Source of the DNA: Duganella radicis
GTDB lineage: Bacteria; Pseudomonadota; Gammaproteobacteria; Burkholderiales; Burkholderiaceae_D
Direction: 5' to 3'
Assembly: GCF_009720825.1 (NCBI RefSeq)
Contig: NZ_WNKY01000019.1
Span: 45,811-109,810 of the forward strand
DNA length: 64,000 nt
Position numbers and translations under genes: made by a program. Below are positions 49,964 through 58,170 of this stretch, piece by piece. The notes under the pieces are model-generated. The model made no database searches. It was given only the letters and a program-made list of their open reading frames with translations, and was not told the DNA's origin. The first letter of the stretch is position 1, and every line of letters begins with the position of its first letter.

Positions 49964-52392
49964 AAGCCAACGACTGGTTTGCGGAGCGCGGCTGGACCGT
50001 CTTCCCCTTCCAGCGCGCCGTGTGGGAGGCGGCGGCCGCTGGCCGCTCGGGCCTGTTGCACGCCACCACCGGCGCGGGCAAGACGTACGCCGTGTGGTTC
50101 GCCGCCTTGCAGCGCGTGGCAGCCCTGCGCGGCGCCGGCGGGCGTGCGCCCACCGGCCTGCGCGTGCTGTGGATCACGCCGATGCGCGCGCTGGCCGCCG
50201 ACACCCTGCGCGCCTTGCAGGAAGCCGCGCCCGACTGGCAAGTCGAAGCCCGCACCGGCGACACCAGCTCGGCCCAGCGCGCGCGCCAGAACAAGCGCCT
50301 GCCAGACGCCCTCATCACCACACCGGAGAGCCTGACGCTGCTGCTCAGCCATCCCGATGCGGCCGAACGCTTCCGGCATCTGGCCATGATCATCATCGAC
50401 GAATGGCACGAGCTGATGGGCAACAAGCGCGGCGTGCAGACCCAGCTGGCGCTGGCGCGCTTGCGGCGCTGGAATCCGGCGCTGCTGGTGTGGGGCTTGT
50501 CGGCCACGCTGGGCAATCTGGAACGCGCGCGCGATGTGCTGGCGCCGGGTGGGGTGATCGTGGAAGGCCACGTCGCCAAGCAGATCATGATCGATACGCT
50601 GATTCCCGAGCATCCTTCGCGGTTCCCGTGGGGCGGCCACCTCGGCGTGCAGATGCTGTTGCCGGTGATCGCGGAAATCGACCGGCACGACACCACGCTG
50701 GTGTTCACCAACACGCGCTCGCAGGCGGAGCTGTGGTATCAGCATCTGCTGGATGCGCGGCCGGATTGGGCCGGGTTGATCGCGCTGCATCACGGTTCGC
50801 TGGACAAGGAAGTGCGCGAATGGGTGGAGCAGGGCCTCAAGCTGGGCCAGCTGAAAGCGGTGGTGTGCACCTCCAGCCTCGATCTTGGCGTCGACTTCCT
50901 GCCGGTCGAGCGTGTGCTGCAAATCGGCAGCGCCAAAGGCATCGCGCGGCTGCTGCAACGGGCCGGCCGCAGCGGCCACGCGCCGGGCCGCGTGTCGCGC
51001 CTGACGCTGGTGCCGACGCAAAGCCTGGAGTTGCTGGAAGCGGCCGGCGCCATTCAAGCCGTGGCCGCGCGCGACATCGAGGCGCGGCCGGTGCCGGACA
51101 AGCCGCTGGATGTGCTGGTGCAGCATCTGGTGACGATGGCGCTGGGCGGCGGCTTCCGCTCGGACGAGATGCTGGCGGAGGTGCGCGGCGCCTGGTCCTA
51201 CCGCCACCTCAGCGGCGACGAATGGCAATGGGCGCTGGATTTCGTCGCGCGCGGCGGGCAAACGCTGGTGGCCTATCCCGAGTACCGGCGCGTGCTGCCG
51301 GACGAGGCGGGCGTCTACCGCGTGCCGGATGCGGCACTGGGGCGGCGGCACCGCATGGGCATCGGCACCATCGTCTCCGATTCGTCCTTGCAAGTGAAGT
51401 ACGTCAGCGGCGGGCGGCTGGGCAGCGTGGAGGAATCGTTCATCGCGCGGCTGCGCAAGGGCGATCATTTCCTGTTTGCCGGCCGCATCCTGGAATTCGT
51501 GCGGCTGCACGAGATGACGGCCTACGTGCGCCGCGCCACCGGTGCGCGCGGGGCGGTGCCGCGCTGGCAGGGCGGGCGCATGCCGATGTCGTCGGAACTG
51601 GCGCATGCGGCGCTGGCGCAGTTGCGGCTGGCCGAGCGCGGCCGCTACGACGGTCCGGAAATGCAGGCGCTCAAGCCGCTGCTGGAAATACAGCAGCGCT
51701 GGTCGTCGCTGCCGACCGATGACGTCACCGTCATTGAAACCATGCACAGCAGGGAAGGGCGGCATCTGTTCATGTTTCCCTTTGCCGGCCGCTCGGTGCA
51801 CGTCGGGCTGGCGGCGCTGCTGGCCTACCGCGTGGGACGCATGACGCCGGTGACGTTTTCCATCGCCATCAACGATTACGGCCTGGAACTACTGTGCGCG
51901 CAGGAGCTGGACTGGACCGGCCTGTTGAACAAGGCGCACGGCGCCGAGGTGGACTTGTTCAGCACCGATCATCTGCTGGAAGACGTGCTGGCCAGCCTGA
52001 ACGCCAGCGAGATGTCGCAGCGGCGCTTCCGTGAAATCGCCCGCATCGCCGGGCTGGTATTCCAGGGCTATCCGGGACAGGGCAAAAGTGCGCGTCAGTT
52101 ACAGGCTTCCTCCTCGTTGTTCTTTGCCGTATTCAGCAAGCACGACGCTGGCAACCTGCTGCTGACGCAGGCACAGCGCGAAGTGTTGGAACAAGAGCTG
52201 GAACTGGGCCGCCTGCGCGCCACGCTGCTGGAATTGCAGGCGCGCCGCGTGGCCTTCCACGCGATCAAGCGCGCCACGCCATTCGGCTTTGCGTTGATGG
52301 TGGAGCGTTTCCGCGAAAAACTCAGCACCGAAAAACTGTCGGACCGCGTGGCCCGCCTGGTGCGCGAACTGGAAAAGGCGGCCGGACCATGA
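49960..52392 (+). CDS. Ligase-associated DEXH-box (Lhr-like) helicase
   Basis: An 810-residue superfamily 2 helicase: Walker A TTGAGKT (36-42), DEWH near 147, SATLGN, TNTRSQAELWY, and QRAGRSGHAPG for motif VI. After the two RecA domains come the winged helix and the Lhr-core C-terminal region. Overlaps with both neighbours by 4 nt. The family unwinds DNA with an Lhr-like fold and cooperates with the ligase, exonuclease and PdeM. Confidence 0.95.
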   Translation: MKANDWFAERGWTVFPFQRAVWEAAAAGRSGLLHATTGAGKTYAVWFAALQRVAALRGAGGRAPTGLRVLWITPMRALAADTLRALQEAAPDWQVEARTGDTSSAQRARQNKRLPDALITTPESLTLLLSHPDAAERFRHLAMIIIDEWHELMGNKRGVQTQLALARLRRWNPALLVWGLSATLGNLERARDVLAPGGVIVEGHVAKQIMIDTLIPEHPSRFPWGGHLGVQMLLPVIAEIDRHDTTLVFTNTRSQAELWYQHLLDARPDWAGLIALHHGSLDKEVREWVEQGLKLGQLKAVVCTSSLDLGVDFLPVERVLQIGSAKGIARLLQRAGRSGHAPGRVSRLTLVPTQSLELLEAAGAIQAVAARDIEARPVPDKPLDVLVQHLVTMALGGGFRSDEMLAEVRGAWSYRHLSGDEWQWALDFVARGGQTLVAYPEYRRVLPDEAGVYRVPDAALGRRHRMGIGTIVSDSSLQVKYVSGGRLGSVEESFIARLRKGDHFLFAGRILEFVRLHEMTAYVRRATGARGAVPRWQGGRMPMSSELAHAALAQLRLAERGRYDGPEMQALKPLLEIQQRWSSLPTDDVTVIETMHSREGRHLFMFPFAGRSVHVGLAALLAYRVGRMTPVTFSIAINDYGLELLCAQELDWTGLLNKAHGAEVDLFSTDHLLEDVLASLNASEMSQRRFREIARIAGLVFQGYPGQGKSARQLQASSSLFFAVFSKHDAGNLLLTQAQREVLEQELELGRLRATLLELQARRVAFHAIKRATPFGFALMVERFREKLSTEKLSDRVARLVRELEKAAGP

Positions 52393-53030
52393 AACTGACG
52401 CTCGCTGGCGAGGAACTCCTGCTGCTGCCGCAGAAAGCCGTCTACTGGCCGCGCGAGCAGATGCTGGTGGTGGCCGATATCCACTTCGGCAAGGCCGCCT
52501 CGTTCCGCGCGCTGGGCGTACCGGTCCCGGCCGGCACCACCAGCGCCAACCTGCTGGCGCTGGATGGCTTGCTGGCGGAGCATGCCGTGTGCCATATCCT
52601 GTTCCTTGGCGACTTCCTGCACGCGAAGGCGGCCCACGCGCCGGCCACGCTGGCCGCCATGCAGGCATGGCGCGAGCGGCATGCCGAGCTGCGCCTGACG
52701 CTGGTGCGCGGCAACCACGACGCCCATGCCGGCGATCCGCCCGCGCGGCTGCGGATCGGCATGGTGGACGAGCCTTATTCGCTGGGGCCGTTCGCCTTCT
52801 GCCATCATCCCGACGTGCTGACCTCAGCCTGTGTGCTGGCGGGCCACGTGCATCCGGTGTACCGCCTGCGCGCCGGCTGGGACTCCTTGCTGCTGCCATG
52901 CTTCCTGATGTCGCCGCAGCGGCTGGTGCTGCCCTCGTTCGGCGCCTTCACCGGCGGCCATCCGGTGCGGCCCGAGCCGGGCGAACGCGTGTTCGTCACC
53001 AGCGGCGAGACGGTGCTGGAAGTCCCCTGA
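52389..53030 (+). CDS. pdeM: Ligase-associated DNA damage response endonuclease PdeM
   Basis: A 213-residue calcineurin-like metallophosphoesterase: VADIHFGKA (first metal motif), LGDFLHAK, VRGNHDAHAG and AGHVHPVY. This is the fourth protein of the ligase-associated cluster and is expected to be a DNA endonuclease. It starts on an ATGA overlap with the helicase stop. The four genes form one tightly packed operon of 5.85 kb. Confidence 0.93.
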   Translation: MKLTLAGEELLLLPQKAVYWPREQMLVVADIHFGKAASFRALGVPVPAGTTSANLLALDGLLAEHAVCHILFLGDFLHAKAAHAPATLAAMQAWRERHAELRLTLVRGNHDAHAGDPPARLRIGMVDEPYSLGPFAFCHHPDVLTSACVLAGHVHPVYRLRAGWDSLLLPCFLMSPQRLVLPSFGAFTGGHPVRPEPGERVFVTSGETVLEVP

Positions 53031-53136
53031 TAGTGCCAGCGGAATCTTCCTACATCGTATGCTGGGCGTGTCCTACATCGTGTGCATGGGCCGTGAACTA
53101 GCATGACTGCTCCTTTCAACACTTCAGGAGACCATC

Positions 53137-53526
53137 ATGGCAACCAATGACAAGGGCAGCAAACAGGAAGGCAAATCCGGCAGCAAGCAAAGCGGCGACA
53201 CCAGCAAACGCGGCTTCGCTTCCATGGACCCGGAGCAGCAGCGCGAAATCGCCGCTGAAGGCGGCCGTGCCGCGCACGAGAAAGGCACGGCGCACGAGTT
53301 CACCTCGGAAGAGGCACGCCGCGCCGGCGCCATGAGCCACAAGAACGATCCGGGGCGCAGCAGCCAGAGCGCCTCGTCGGGCAGCAGCTCGCGCAGCAGC
53401 GCCGGCAACAAAGGCAGCGCCAACGAGGATGAAGAGGATGAGGACGATAGCGACGCAGGCGAAAGCCGTGGCGGCCGTGGTTCGGGCTCCGGCTCGGGCT
53501 CCGGCTCGGGCCGCTCCAAGTCCTGA
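53137..53526 (+). CDS. KGG-repeat stress protein
   Basis: A 129-residue hydrophilic protein with the KGG/YciG-type repeats KRGFASMDPEQQREIAAEGG and EARRAGAMSHKND. The C-terminal half is disordered, rich in Ser, Asp, Glu and Gly, with a GSGSGS stretch. These small proteins are induced in stress and stationary phase in proteobacteria. An AGGAGACC ribosome-binding site precedes the ATG and a strong terminator follows. Confidence 0.88.
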   Translation: MATNDKGSKQEGKSGSKQSGDTSKRGFASMDPEQQREIAAEGGRAAHEKGTAHEFTSEEARRAGAMSHKNDPGRSSQSASSGSSSRSSAGNKGSANEDEEDEDDSDAGESRGGRGSGSGSGSGSGRSKS

Positions 53527-53544
53527 CCGGGTTGGTTGAACCTG

Positions 53545-53576
53545 AAACCGCAGGCGGCGTGCCTGCGGTTTTTTTT
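53545..53576 (+). terminator. Rho-independent terminator after the KGG gene
   Basis: Stem AAACCGCAGGC / GCCTGCGGTTT (11 bp) with a GGCGT loop and a T run. Confidence 0.88.
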
Positions 53577-53609
53577 CGCCTGCTTTACATAACAGATACA
53601 CAAGTTGGA

Positions 53610-53640
53610 TTGACTCATCAAATGATAATCATTATCATTT
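53610..53640 (+). promoter_or_regulatory. Promoter with Fur box of the PepSY/ApbE/flavoreductase operon
   Basis: TTGACT (53610-53615) and TATCAT (53633-53638) are 17 bp apart. AATGATAATCATTATCATTT (53621-53640), a near-consensus Fur box, covers the spacer and -10. Iron-loaded Fur would therefore block transcription. Confidence 0.85.
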
Positions 53641-53664
53641 ATGTTTTTAAGCCAAGGAAACTCC

Positions 53665-54312
53665 GTGAGCGTACCAAGCGCCAGCTCCGCCCGCAATGCC
53701 AGCCGCGCCGTCTGGCTGAAGCAATTGCACCAGTGGCACTGGATCAGCTCGGCCATGTGTCTGGTGGGAATGTTCCTGTTCGCGATTACCGGCATCACCC
53801 TGAACCACGCCTCGCAGATCGAGGCCAGGCCCACCATCGTGCGCCAGCAGGCGCAGGCGCCCGCGCCGCTGGTGGCCGAACTGCGCGCCTACGCCGAGCG
53901 GCATGACGGCGCCAAGGAACCGCTGCCGGCCAAGGCCGAGGCGTGGCTGGCCGACACCTTCAAGATCCAGCCGGGCGGGCGCGCGGCCGAATGGTCGGCC
54001 GATGAAGTCTACCTGCCCATGCCCAAGGCCGGCGGTGATGCCTGGGTGCGCATCGGCCTGGAAGACGGCGCCACCGAATTCGAGAATACCGACCGCGGCT
54101 GGATCTCCTGGCTGAACGACGTCCACAAAGGCCGCAACACCGGCGCGGCGTGGAACTGGTTCATCGACATCTTTGCCGTGGCCTGCCTGGTGTTCTGCAT
54201 CACCGGCCTGCTGATCCTGAAATTCCACGCGGCCAACCGGCCCTTCACCTGGCCGATGGTGGGCCTGGGTGTGCTGATTCCCGTAGTTATTGCACTGCTG
54301 TTTATTCACTAA
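53665..54312 (+). CDS. PepSY-associated membrane protein
   Basis: A 215-residue membrane protein. Transmembrane segment 1 (about 25-45) carries WLKQLHQWHWISSAMCLVG, the histidine-rich helix typical of PepSY_TM-like proteins. A ~100-residue periplasmic domain follows. Transmembrane segments at about 165-185 and 192-213 close the protein, preceded by NDVHKGRNTG. The GTG at 53665 was chosen for its AAGGAAACTCC ribosome-binding site. First gene of the Fur-controlled operon. Paralogues are thought to bind heme or move electrons to periplasmic flavoproteins. Confidence 0.85.
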   Translation: MSVPSASSARNASRAVWLKQLHQWHWISSAMCLVGMFLFAITGITLNHASQIEARPTIVRQQAQAPAPLVAELRAYAERHDGAKEPLPAKAEAWLADTFKIQPGGRAAEWSADEVYLPMPKAGGDAWVRIGLEDGATEFENTDRGWISWLNDVHKGRNTGAAWNWFIDIFAVACLVFCITGLLILKFHAANRPFTWPMVGLGVLIPVVIALLFIH

Positions 54313-54330
54313 TCTCACGACAGGACCTCC

Positions 54331-54840
54331 ATGAAATTACGCTACTCCATCGCGCTCAGTCTGCCACTGGCCAGCGCTTCGGCCATGGCCGCCGATCTGG
54401 CCCTCAAACTCGACGTGCCGCAGCTGAACGTGGCTGAATACCATCGTCCTTATATCGCCGCATGGGTGGAGAACGCCGACCAGAAAGTGGTGGCCAACAT
54501 CGCCGTGCTGTACGACACCAAGAAAAAGGACAATGCCGGCACCAAGTGGCTGAAGGACATGCGTCAATGGTGGCGCAAGAGCGGCCGCGAGCTGACCATG
54601 CCGATGGATGGCGTGTCGGGCGCAACCAAAGCGCCGGGCGAGCTGACCCTGAACGCGCCGAAAGGCGCGCTGGACAAGCTGCCGGCCGGCCAGTACACCG
54701 TGCTGGTGGAAGCGGCGCGCGAAGCCGGCGGCCGCGAAGTGGTGAAGGTGCCGCTGGCGTGGCCGCCGAAGTCGGCCGCCAACGCCACCGGCCAGGGCAA
54801 GGAAGAACTGGGCGCCGTTGTTGTACAAGTCAAACCATAA
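54331..54840 (+). CDS. DUF2271 periplasmic protein
   Basis: A 169-residue secreted protein, signal peptide MKLRYSIALSLPLASASAMA. The mature DUF2271 domain shows YHRPYIAAWVENADQKVVAN, TKWLKDMRQWWRKSG and DGVSGATKAPGEL. DVSGATKA-type sequences recall the flavinylation motif (D-G-x-S-G-A-T) recognised by ApbE; here DGVSGATKA contains it. The protein may therefore receive FMN covalently from the ApbE encoded two genes downstream. It follows the PepSY gene by 18 nt. Confidence 0.85.
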   Translation: MKLRYSIALSLPLASASAMAADLALKLDVPQLNVAEYHRPYIAAWVENADQKVVANIAVLYDTKKKDNAGTKWLKDMRQWWRKSGRELTMPMDGVSGATKAPGELTLNAPKGALDKLPAGQYTVLVEAAREAGGREVVKVPLAWPPKSAANATGQGKEELGAVVVQVKP

Positions 54841-54855
54841 GCCAGGGGCCGGGAC

Positions 54856-55695
54856 ATGAAACTGCAAAAATCGTTGATCGCGCTGGCGCTGGCCGGCATG
54901 TCGCTGGTGTCGCTCAGTGCCCACGCGCACAAGCCATGGATCTTGCCATCGTCGAGCCAAGTGGAAGCCGGCCGTGACGGCAACGCCTGGGTGACCGTGG
55001 ACGCCGCCATTTCCGAAGGCCTGTTCGATATCGACCACCAGCCGCTCAAGCTGGACGGCATCGACATCACCGGCCCGGACGGCGCCAGGCTGACGCCGGA
55101 GAACGTCGGCAACGGCAAGCTGCGCAACACCTTCGATCTGAAGCTGGTGAAGACCGGCACCTACAAGATCGCGCTGGTGTCGCAAAGCGTGTTCGGCAGC
55201 TACAAGGACAAGGAAGGCAACGTCAAGCGCTTCCGCGGCACCGAGGAATCGCTGGCCAAGGATGTGCCGGCCGATGCGACCGAGGTGAAGCTGTCGCGCA
55301 CCGATAGCCGCCTGGAGACCTTCGTCACCAACGGCGACGCCAGCAAGGAAGTGCTGAAGACCACCGGCAAAGGCCTGGAACTGGTGCCGGTCACCCATCC
55401 GACCGAACTGCGCGCGGGCGAGAAAGCCACCTTCCGCTTCCTGCTGGACGGCAAGCCAGCCGCCAACCAGGGCGTGAGCCTGATTCCGGGCGGCGTGAAG
55501 TATCGCGGCACGCTGGGCGAAATCCGCAAGACCACCGACGCCAACGGCGAGCTGACTTTCGTGCTGCCGGCCGCCGGCGCCTACATGGTCAGCAGCAGCT
55601 GGCCGGCCGCCGCGCCGCAGGTGCCGGGCCAGCCGCCACAGATGCCGCCACGCCGCGCGACCTACGCGGCGGTGCTGGAAATCCTGCCGGAATAA
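54856..55695 (+). CDS. DUF4198 periplasmic protein
   Basis: A 279-residue secreted protein with a signal peptide ending AHA. Its first mature residues HKPWILPSSSQVEAGRDGNA are the start of DUF4198, a CbiM/NikM-type beta-sandwich domain seen in periplasmic proteins of metal uptake loci. A further Ig-like half begins near 185. The C-terminus is Pro-rich. Spaced 15 nt after the DUF2271 gene and 7 nt before apbE. Confidence 0.85.
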   Translation: MKLQKSLIALALAGMSLVSLSAHAHKPWILPSSSQVEAGRDGNAWVTVDAAISEGLFDIDHQPLKLDGIDITGPDGARLTPENVGNGKLRNTFDLKLVKTGTYKIALVSQSVFGSYKDKEGNVKRFRGTEESLAKDVPADATEVKLSRTDSRLETFVTNGDASKEVLKTTGKGLELVPVTHPTELRAGEKATFRFLLDGKPAANQGVSLIPGGVKYRGTLGEIRKTTDANGELTFVLPAAGAYMVSSSWPAAAPQVPGQPPQMPPRRATYAAVLEILPE

Positions 55696-55702
55696 GGCTG
55701 GC

Positions 55703-56713
55703 ATGCGCCGGGTACTCCTGCCTCACGATATCTCGGACGACCCGGCGCCAGCGGGCGGCGTGATCCGCGACTACGCTGGCCGCAGCATGGGCACCAGCTG
55801 GTCGGTGCGGCTGGTGGCCGCGCCGGATGCCGCTTGCGATCATCTGCAAAACGGCCTGCAACAGCAGCTCGATGCCATCGTGGCCGAGATGAGCCACTGG
55901 GAAGCCGAGTCCGATCTGGGCCGCTTCAACCGCGCGGCGCCGGATAGCTGGCAGGTGCTGCCGCCGGCCTTCTTCGATGTGCTTTCCTACGCCATGGAGG
56001 TGGCGCGCGCCTCCAGCGGCGCCTACGATCCGTGTGCCGGCTCGCTGGTCAACCTGTGGGGCTTCGGGCCTTACGGGCGTTTTGACCAGCCGGATTTTAT
56101 AGCGCCGTCGCCGGACGAAATCGTGGTGGCGCGCGCCCAGTTGGCGGCGCGGCCGCTGCGGCTGGAGCGCCATGGCCGGCGCGCCTTGCAGCCGGGCGGC
56201 GTGCAGCTGGATTTGTCGGCGGTGGCCAAGGGCTACAGCGTGGACCGGCTGTCCTACTACCTGAAGACGCAGGGTTTCGCGCATCATCTGGTGGAAGTGG
56301 GCGGCGAGCTGCGCGGCACTGGACTCAAGCCGGACCGGCAGCCATGGTGGGTGATGCTGGAGCAGGTCACCGACGCCGGGATGGACGAGCTGGTGCTGGC
56401 CTTGCACGGCCTGTCCGTCGCCACCTCGGGCGACTACCGCCGCTATTTTGAGCTGAACGGCAAGCGCTACTCGCACACCATCGACCCGCGCAGCGGCATG
56501 CCGATCGCCAACGACCTGGCCTCGGTGACCGTGGTGCACCCGCAGTGCATGGCGGCCGATGCCTGGTCGACCGCGCTGACCGTGCTGGGCAGCCGCGACG
56601 GCCTGCAACTGGCCGAGCAGCAAGGGCTGGCCGCGCGTTTCGTCGTGCGCGAGGCGGACGGCAGCTTCACCGAATACCTGAGTACCCACTTACGCAACAT
56701 GCTCGACGAATGA
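55703..56713 (+). CDS. apbE: FAD:protein FMN transferase (ApbE)
   Basis: A 336-residue flavin transferase that attaches FMN to threonine of D-x-x-[ST]-G-A-[ST] motifs. YAGRSMGTSWSVRLV starts the fold; LDLSAVAKGYSVDRL, VEVGGELRGTG and the metal site HTIDPRSGMPIAND are diagnostic. It lacks a recognisable signal peptide, so it may act on the cytoplasmic side or be exported unusually. Its stop overlaps the flavoreductase start (ATGA). DUF2271, encoded upstream, carries a possible acceptor motif. Confidence 0.92.
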   Translation: MRRVLLPHDISDDPAPAGGVIRDYAGRSMGTSWSVRLVAAPDAACDHLQNGLQQQLDAIVAEMSHWEAESDLGRFNRAAPDSWQVLPPAFFDVLSYAMEVARASSGAYDPCAGSLVNLWGFGPYGRFDQPDFIAPSPDEIVVARAQLAARPLRLERHGRRALQPGGVQLDLSAVAKGYSVDRLSYYLKTQGFAHHLVEVGGELRGTGLKPDRQPWWVMLEQVTDAGMDELVLALHGLSVATSGDYRRYFELNGKRYSHTIDPRSGMPIANDLASVTVVHPQCMAADAWSTALTVLGSRDGLQLAEQQGLAARFVVREADGSFTEYLSTHLRNMLDE

Positions 56714-58074
56714 TCTGGACCGACGACCCCACCCGATGGATGCTGGTGGCAGGCATGGGCGCGGCTTACGCGCTGGTGTGCCTGGCGCCTTACCTGCGCG
56801 TGCGCCGCAAGCGTCTGGCGGCCGAGCGCGCCAAGGCGGAAGCGGCGGCGTCGCCGGGCTGGATCGTCGCGTATGCCAGCCAGACCGGCAACGCCGAGGA
56901 ACTGGCGCGGCAGACCGTCGCCACCTTGAAGCTGGCCGGCATTCCGGCGCGGCTGGCGGAATTGTCCGAGCTGGGCGCGCGGGATTTGCAGGATGCCGAG
57001 CGCATCCTGTTTTTAGTCAGCACTTACGGCGAGGGCGATGCGCCGGATGCGGCGGCGGCGTTTGCCGGCCGCCTGATGGCGACATCGCTGCCGCTGCCGC
57101 GGCTGCATTACGCGGTGCTGGCGCTGGGCGACAGCGCGTATGCGCAGTTCTGCGGCTTCGGCCGCGCGCTGGATCAGTGGCTGCAAGCGCAAGGGGCGCA
57201 GAGCCTGTTCGCGCGGGTGGAAGTGAATCGCAGTTCGGACCAGGCGATAGCGCAATGGCGCCAGCAACTGAGCCATCTGGCCGGCACCAGCGACGCCCCG
57301 GACTGGAGCGCGCCATCGTTTGAGGAATGGCGCTTGAGCGAGCGTGTGCAGCTGAATGTGGGCAGCGCGGGCGAACCGATTTATCACCTCGAGCTGGAGC
57401 CCGTGGGCGGCGTGTTGCCGGAGTGGCAGTCGGGCGATCTGGTGCAGATTGCCGCGCCGGCCGATCCATCGCGTGCGCGCGAGTATTCGATTGCCTCGAT
57501 CCCGGCCGATGGGCGCGTGCATCTGCTGGTGCGTCTGCATACCCATGACGATGGCAGCCATGGCGCGGCATCGGGCTGGCTGACGCAGCAGGCCGCGCTG
57601 GGCGCCGGCGTGCAGCTGCGTCTGCGCCAGCACAAGCGCTTCCGGCTGGAGGGGAACGCCGACCGTCCGCTGATCTTGATCGGCAACGGCAGCGGCATCG
57701 CCGGCTTGCGCGGCCATCTGAAAGCGCGGGCACTGGCGGGGCAGGGCCGCAACTGGCTGCTGTTCGGCGAGCGCAACGCGGCCCACGACTACCACTACCG
57801 CGCCGAGCTGGACGGCTGGCAGCGCGATGGCATGCTGGAAAAACTGGACATGGTCTTCTCGCGCGACCAGGCCGAGCGCCGCTACGTGCAAGATCGCCTG
57901 GCCGAGCAAGCGGCAGCCGTGCGCGAGTGGATAGCCCAAGGCGCGGCGATCTACATCTGCGGCAGCCTGGAAGGGATGGCGGGCGGCGTCGATGCGGCGC
58001 TGGCATCGGTCTTGGGCCGCGAAGTCCTCGACGACCTCGCCGCCACCGGCCGCTACCGCCGCGACGTCTACTAA
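56710..58074 (+). CDS. Membrane-anchored flavodoxin/FAD-NADPH reductase (sulfite-reductase flavoprotein type)
   Basis: A 454-residue protein with an N-terminal transmembrane anchor (about 10-28). A flavodoxin domain with YASQTGNAEELA (55-66) follows, then an FAD-binding domain (PSRAREYSIASIPADG) and an NADPH-binding domain (LILIGNGSGIAGLRGHL, ending DVY). The layout is that of CysJ/CPR flavoproteins with a membrane anchor, as in siderophore or ferric-reductase operons. It should bring electrons from NADPH to the PepSY/DUF2271 partners. ATG 56710 overlaps the apbE stop. Confidence 0.9.
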   Translation: MIWTDDPTRWMLVAGMGAAYALVCLAPYLRVRRKRLAAERAKAEAAASPGWIVAYASQTGNAEELARQTVATLKLAGIPARLAELSELGARDLQDAERILFLVSTYGEGDAPDAAAAFAGRLMATSLPLPRLHYAVLALGDSAYAQFCGFGRALDQWLQAQGAQSLFARVEVNRSSDQAIAQWRQQLSHLAGTSDAPDWSAPSFEEWRLSERVQLNVGSAGEPIYHLELEPVGGVLPEWQSGDLVQIAAPADPSRAREYSIASIPADGRVHLLVRLHTHDDGSHGAASGWLTQQAALGAGVQLRLRQHKRFRLEGNADRPLILIGNGSGIAGLRGHLKARALAGQGRNWLLFGERNAAHDYHYRAELDGWQRDGMLEKLDMVFSRDQAERRYVQDRLAEQAAAVREWIAQGAAIYICGSLEGMAGGVDAALASVLGREVLDDLAATGRYRRDVY

Positions 58075-58076
58075 AC

Positions 58077-58163
58077 CCGGGGTCAGTTCTTGCATTACGA
58101 CACGAGCTCAGCCTTGGTCGGGGCAGGGCTGAGCCCGTGTCGTAATGCAAGAACTGACCCCGG
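58077..58163. repeat. Large inverted repeat with 37-bp arms
   Basis: Arms 58077-58113 and 58127-58163, one mismatch, loop of 13 nt. The outer arm begins CCGGGGTCAGTTCTTGCATT. The structure starts 3 nt after the flavoreductase stop and ends 7 nt before the convergent DUF2325 stop, so it can act as a bidirectional terminator. Its size and sharp symmetry fit a palindromic repetitive (REP-like or MITE-like) element. Confidence 0.88.
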
Positions 58164-58170
58164 TTATGGG

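Noticed and set aside
53470..53526. GGCTCG-type short tandem repeats as a possible phase-variable tract
   Set aside because: They encode the GSGSGS tail of the KGG protein at its very end, where slippage would hardly matter.
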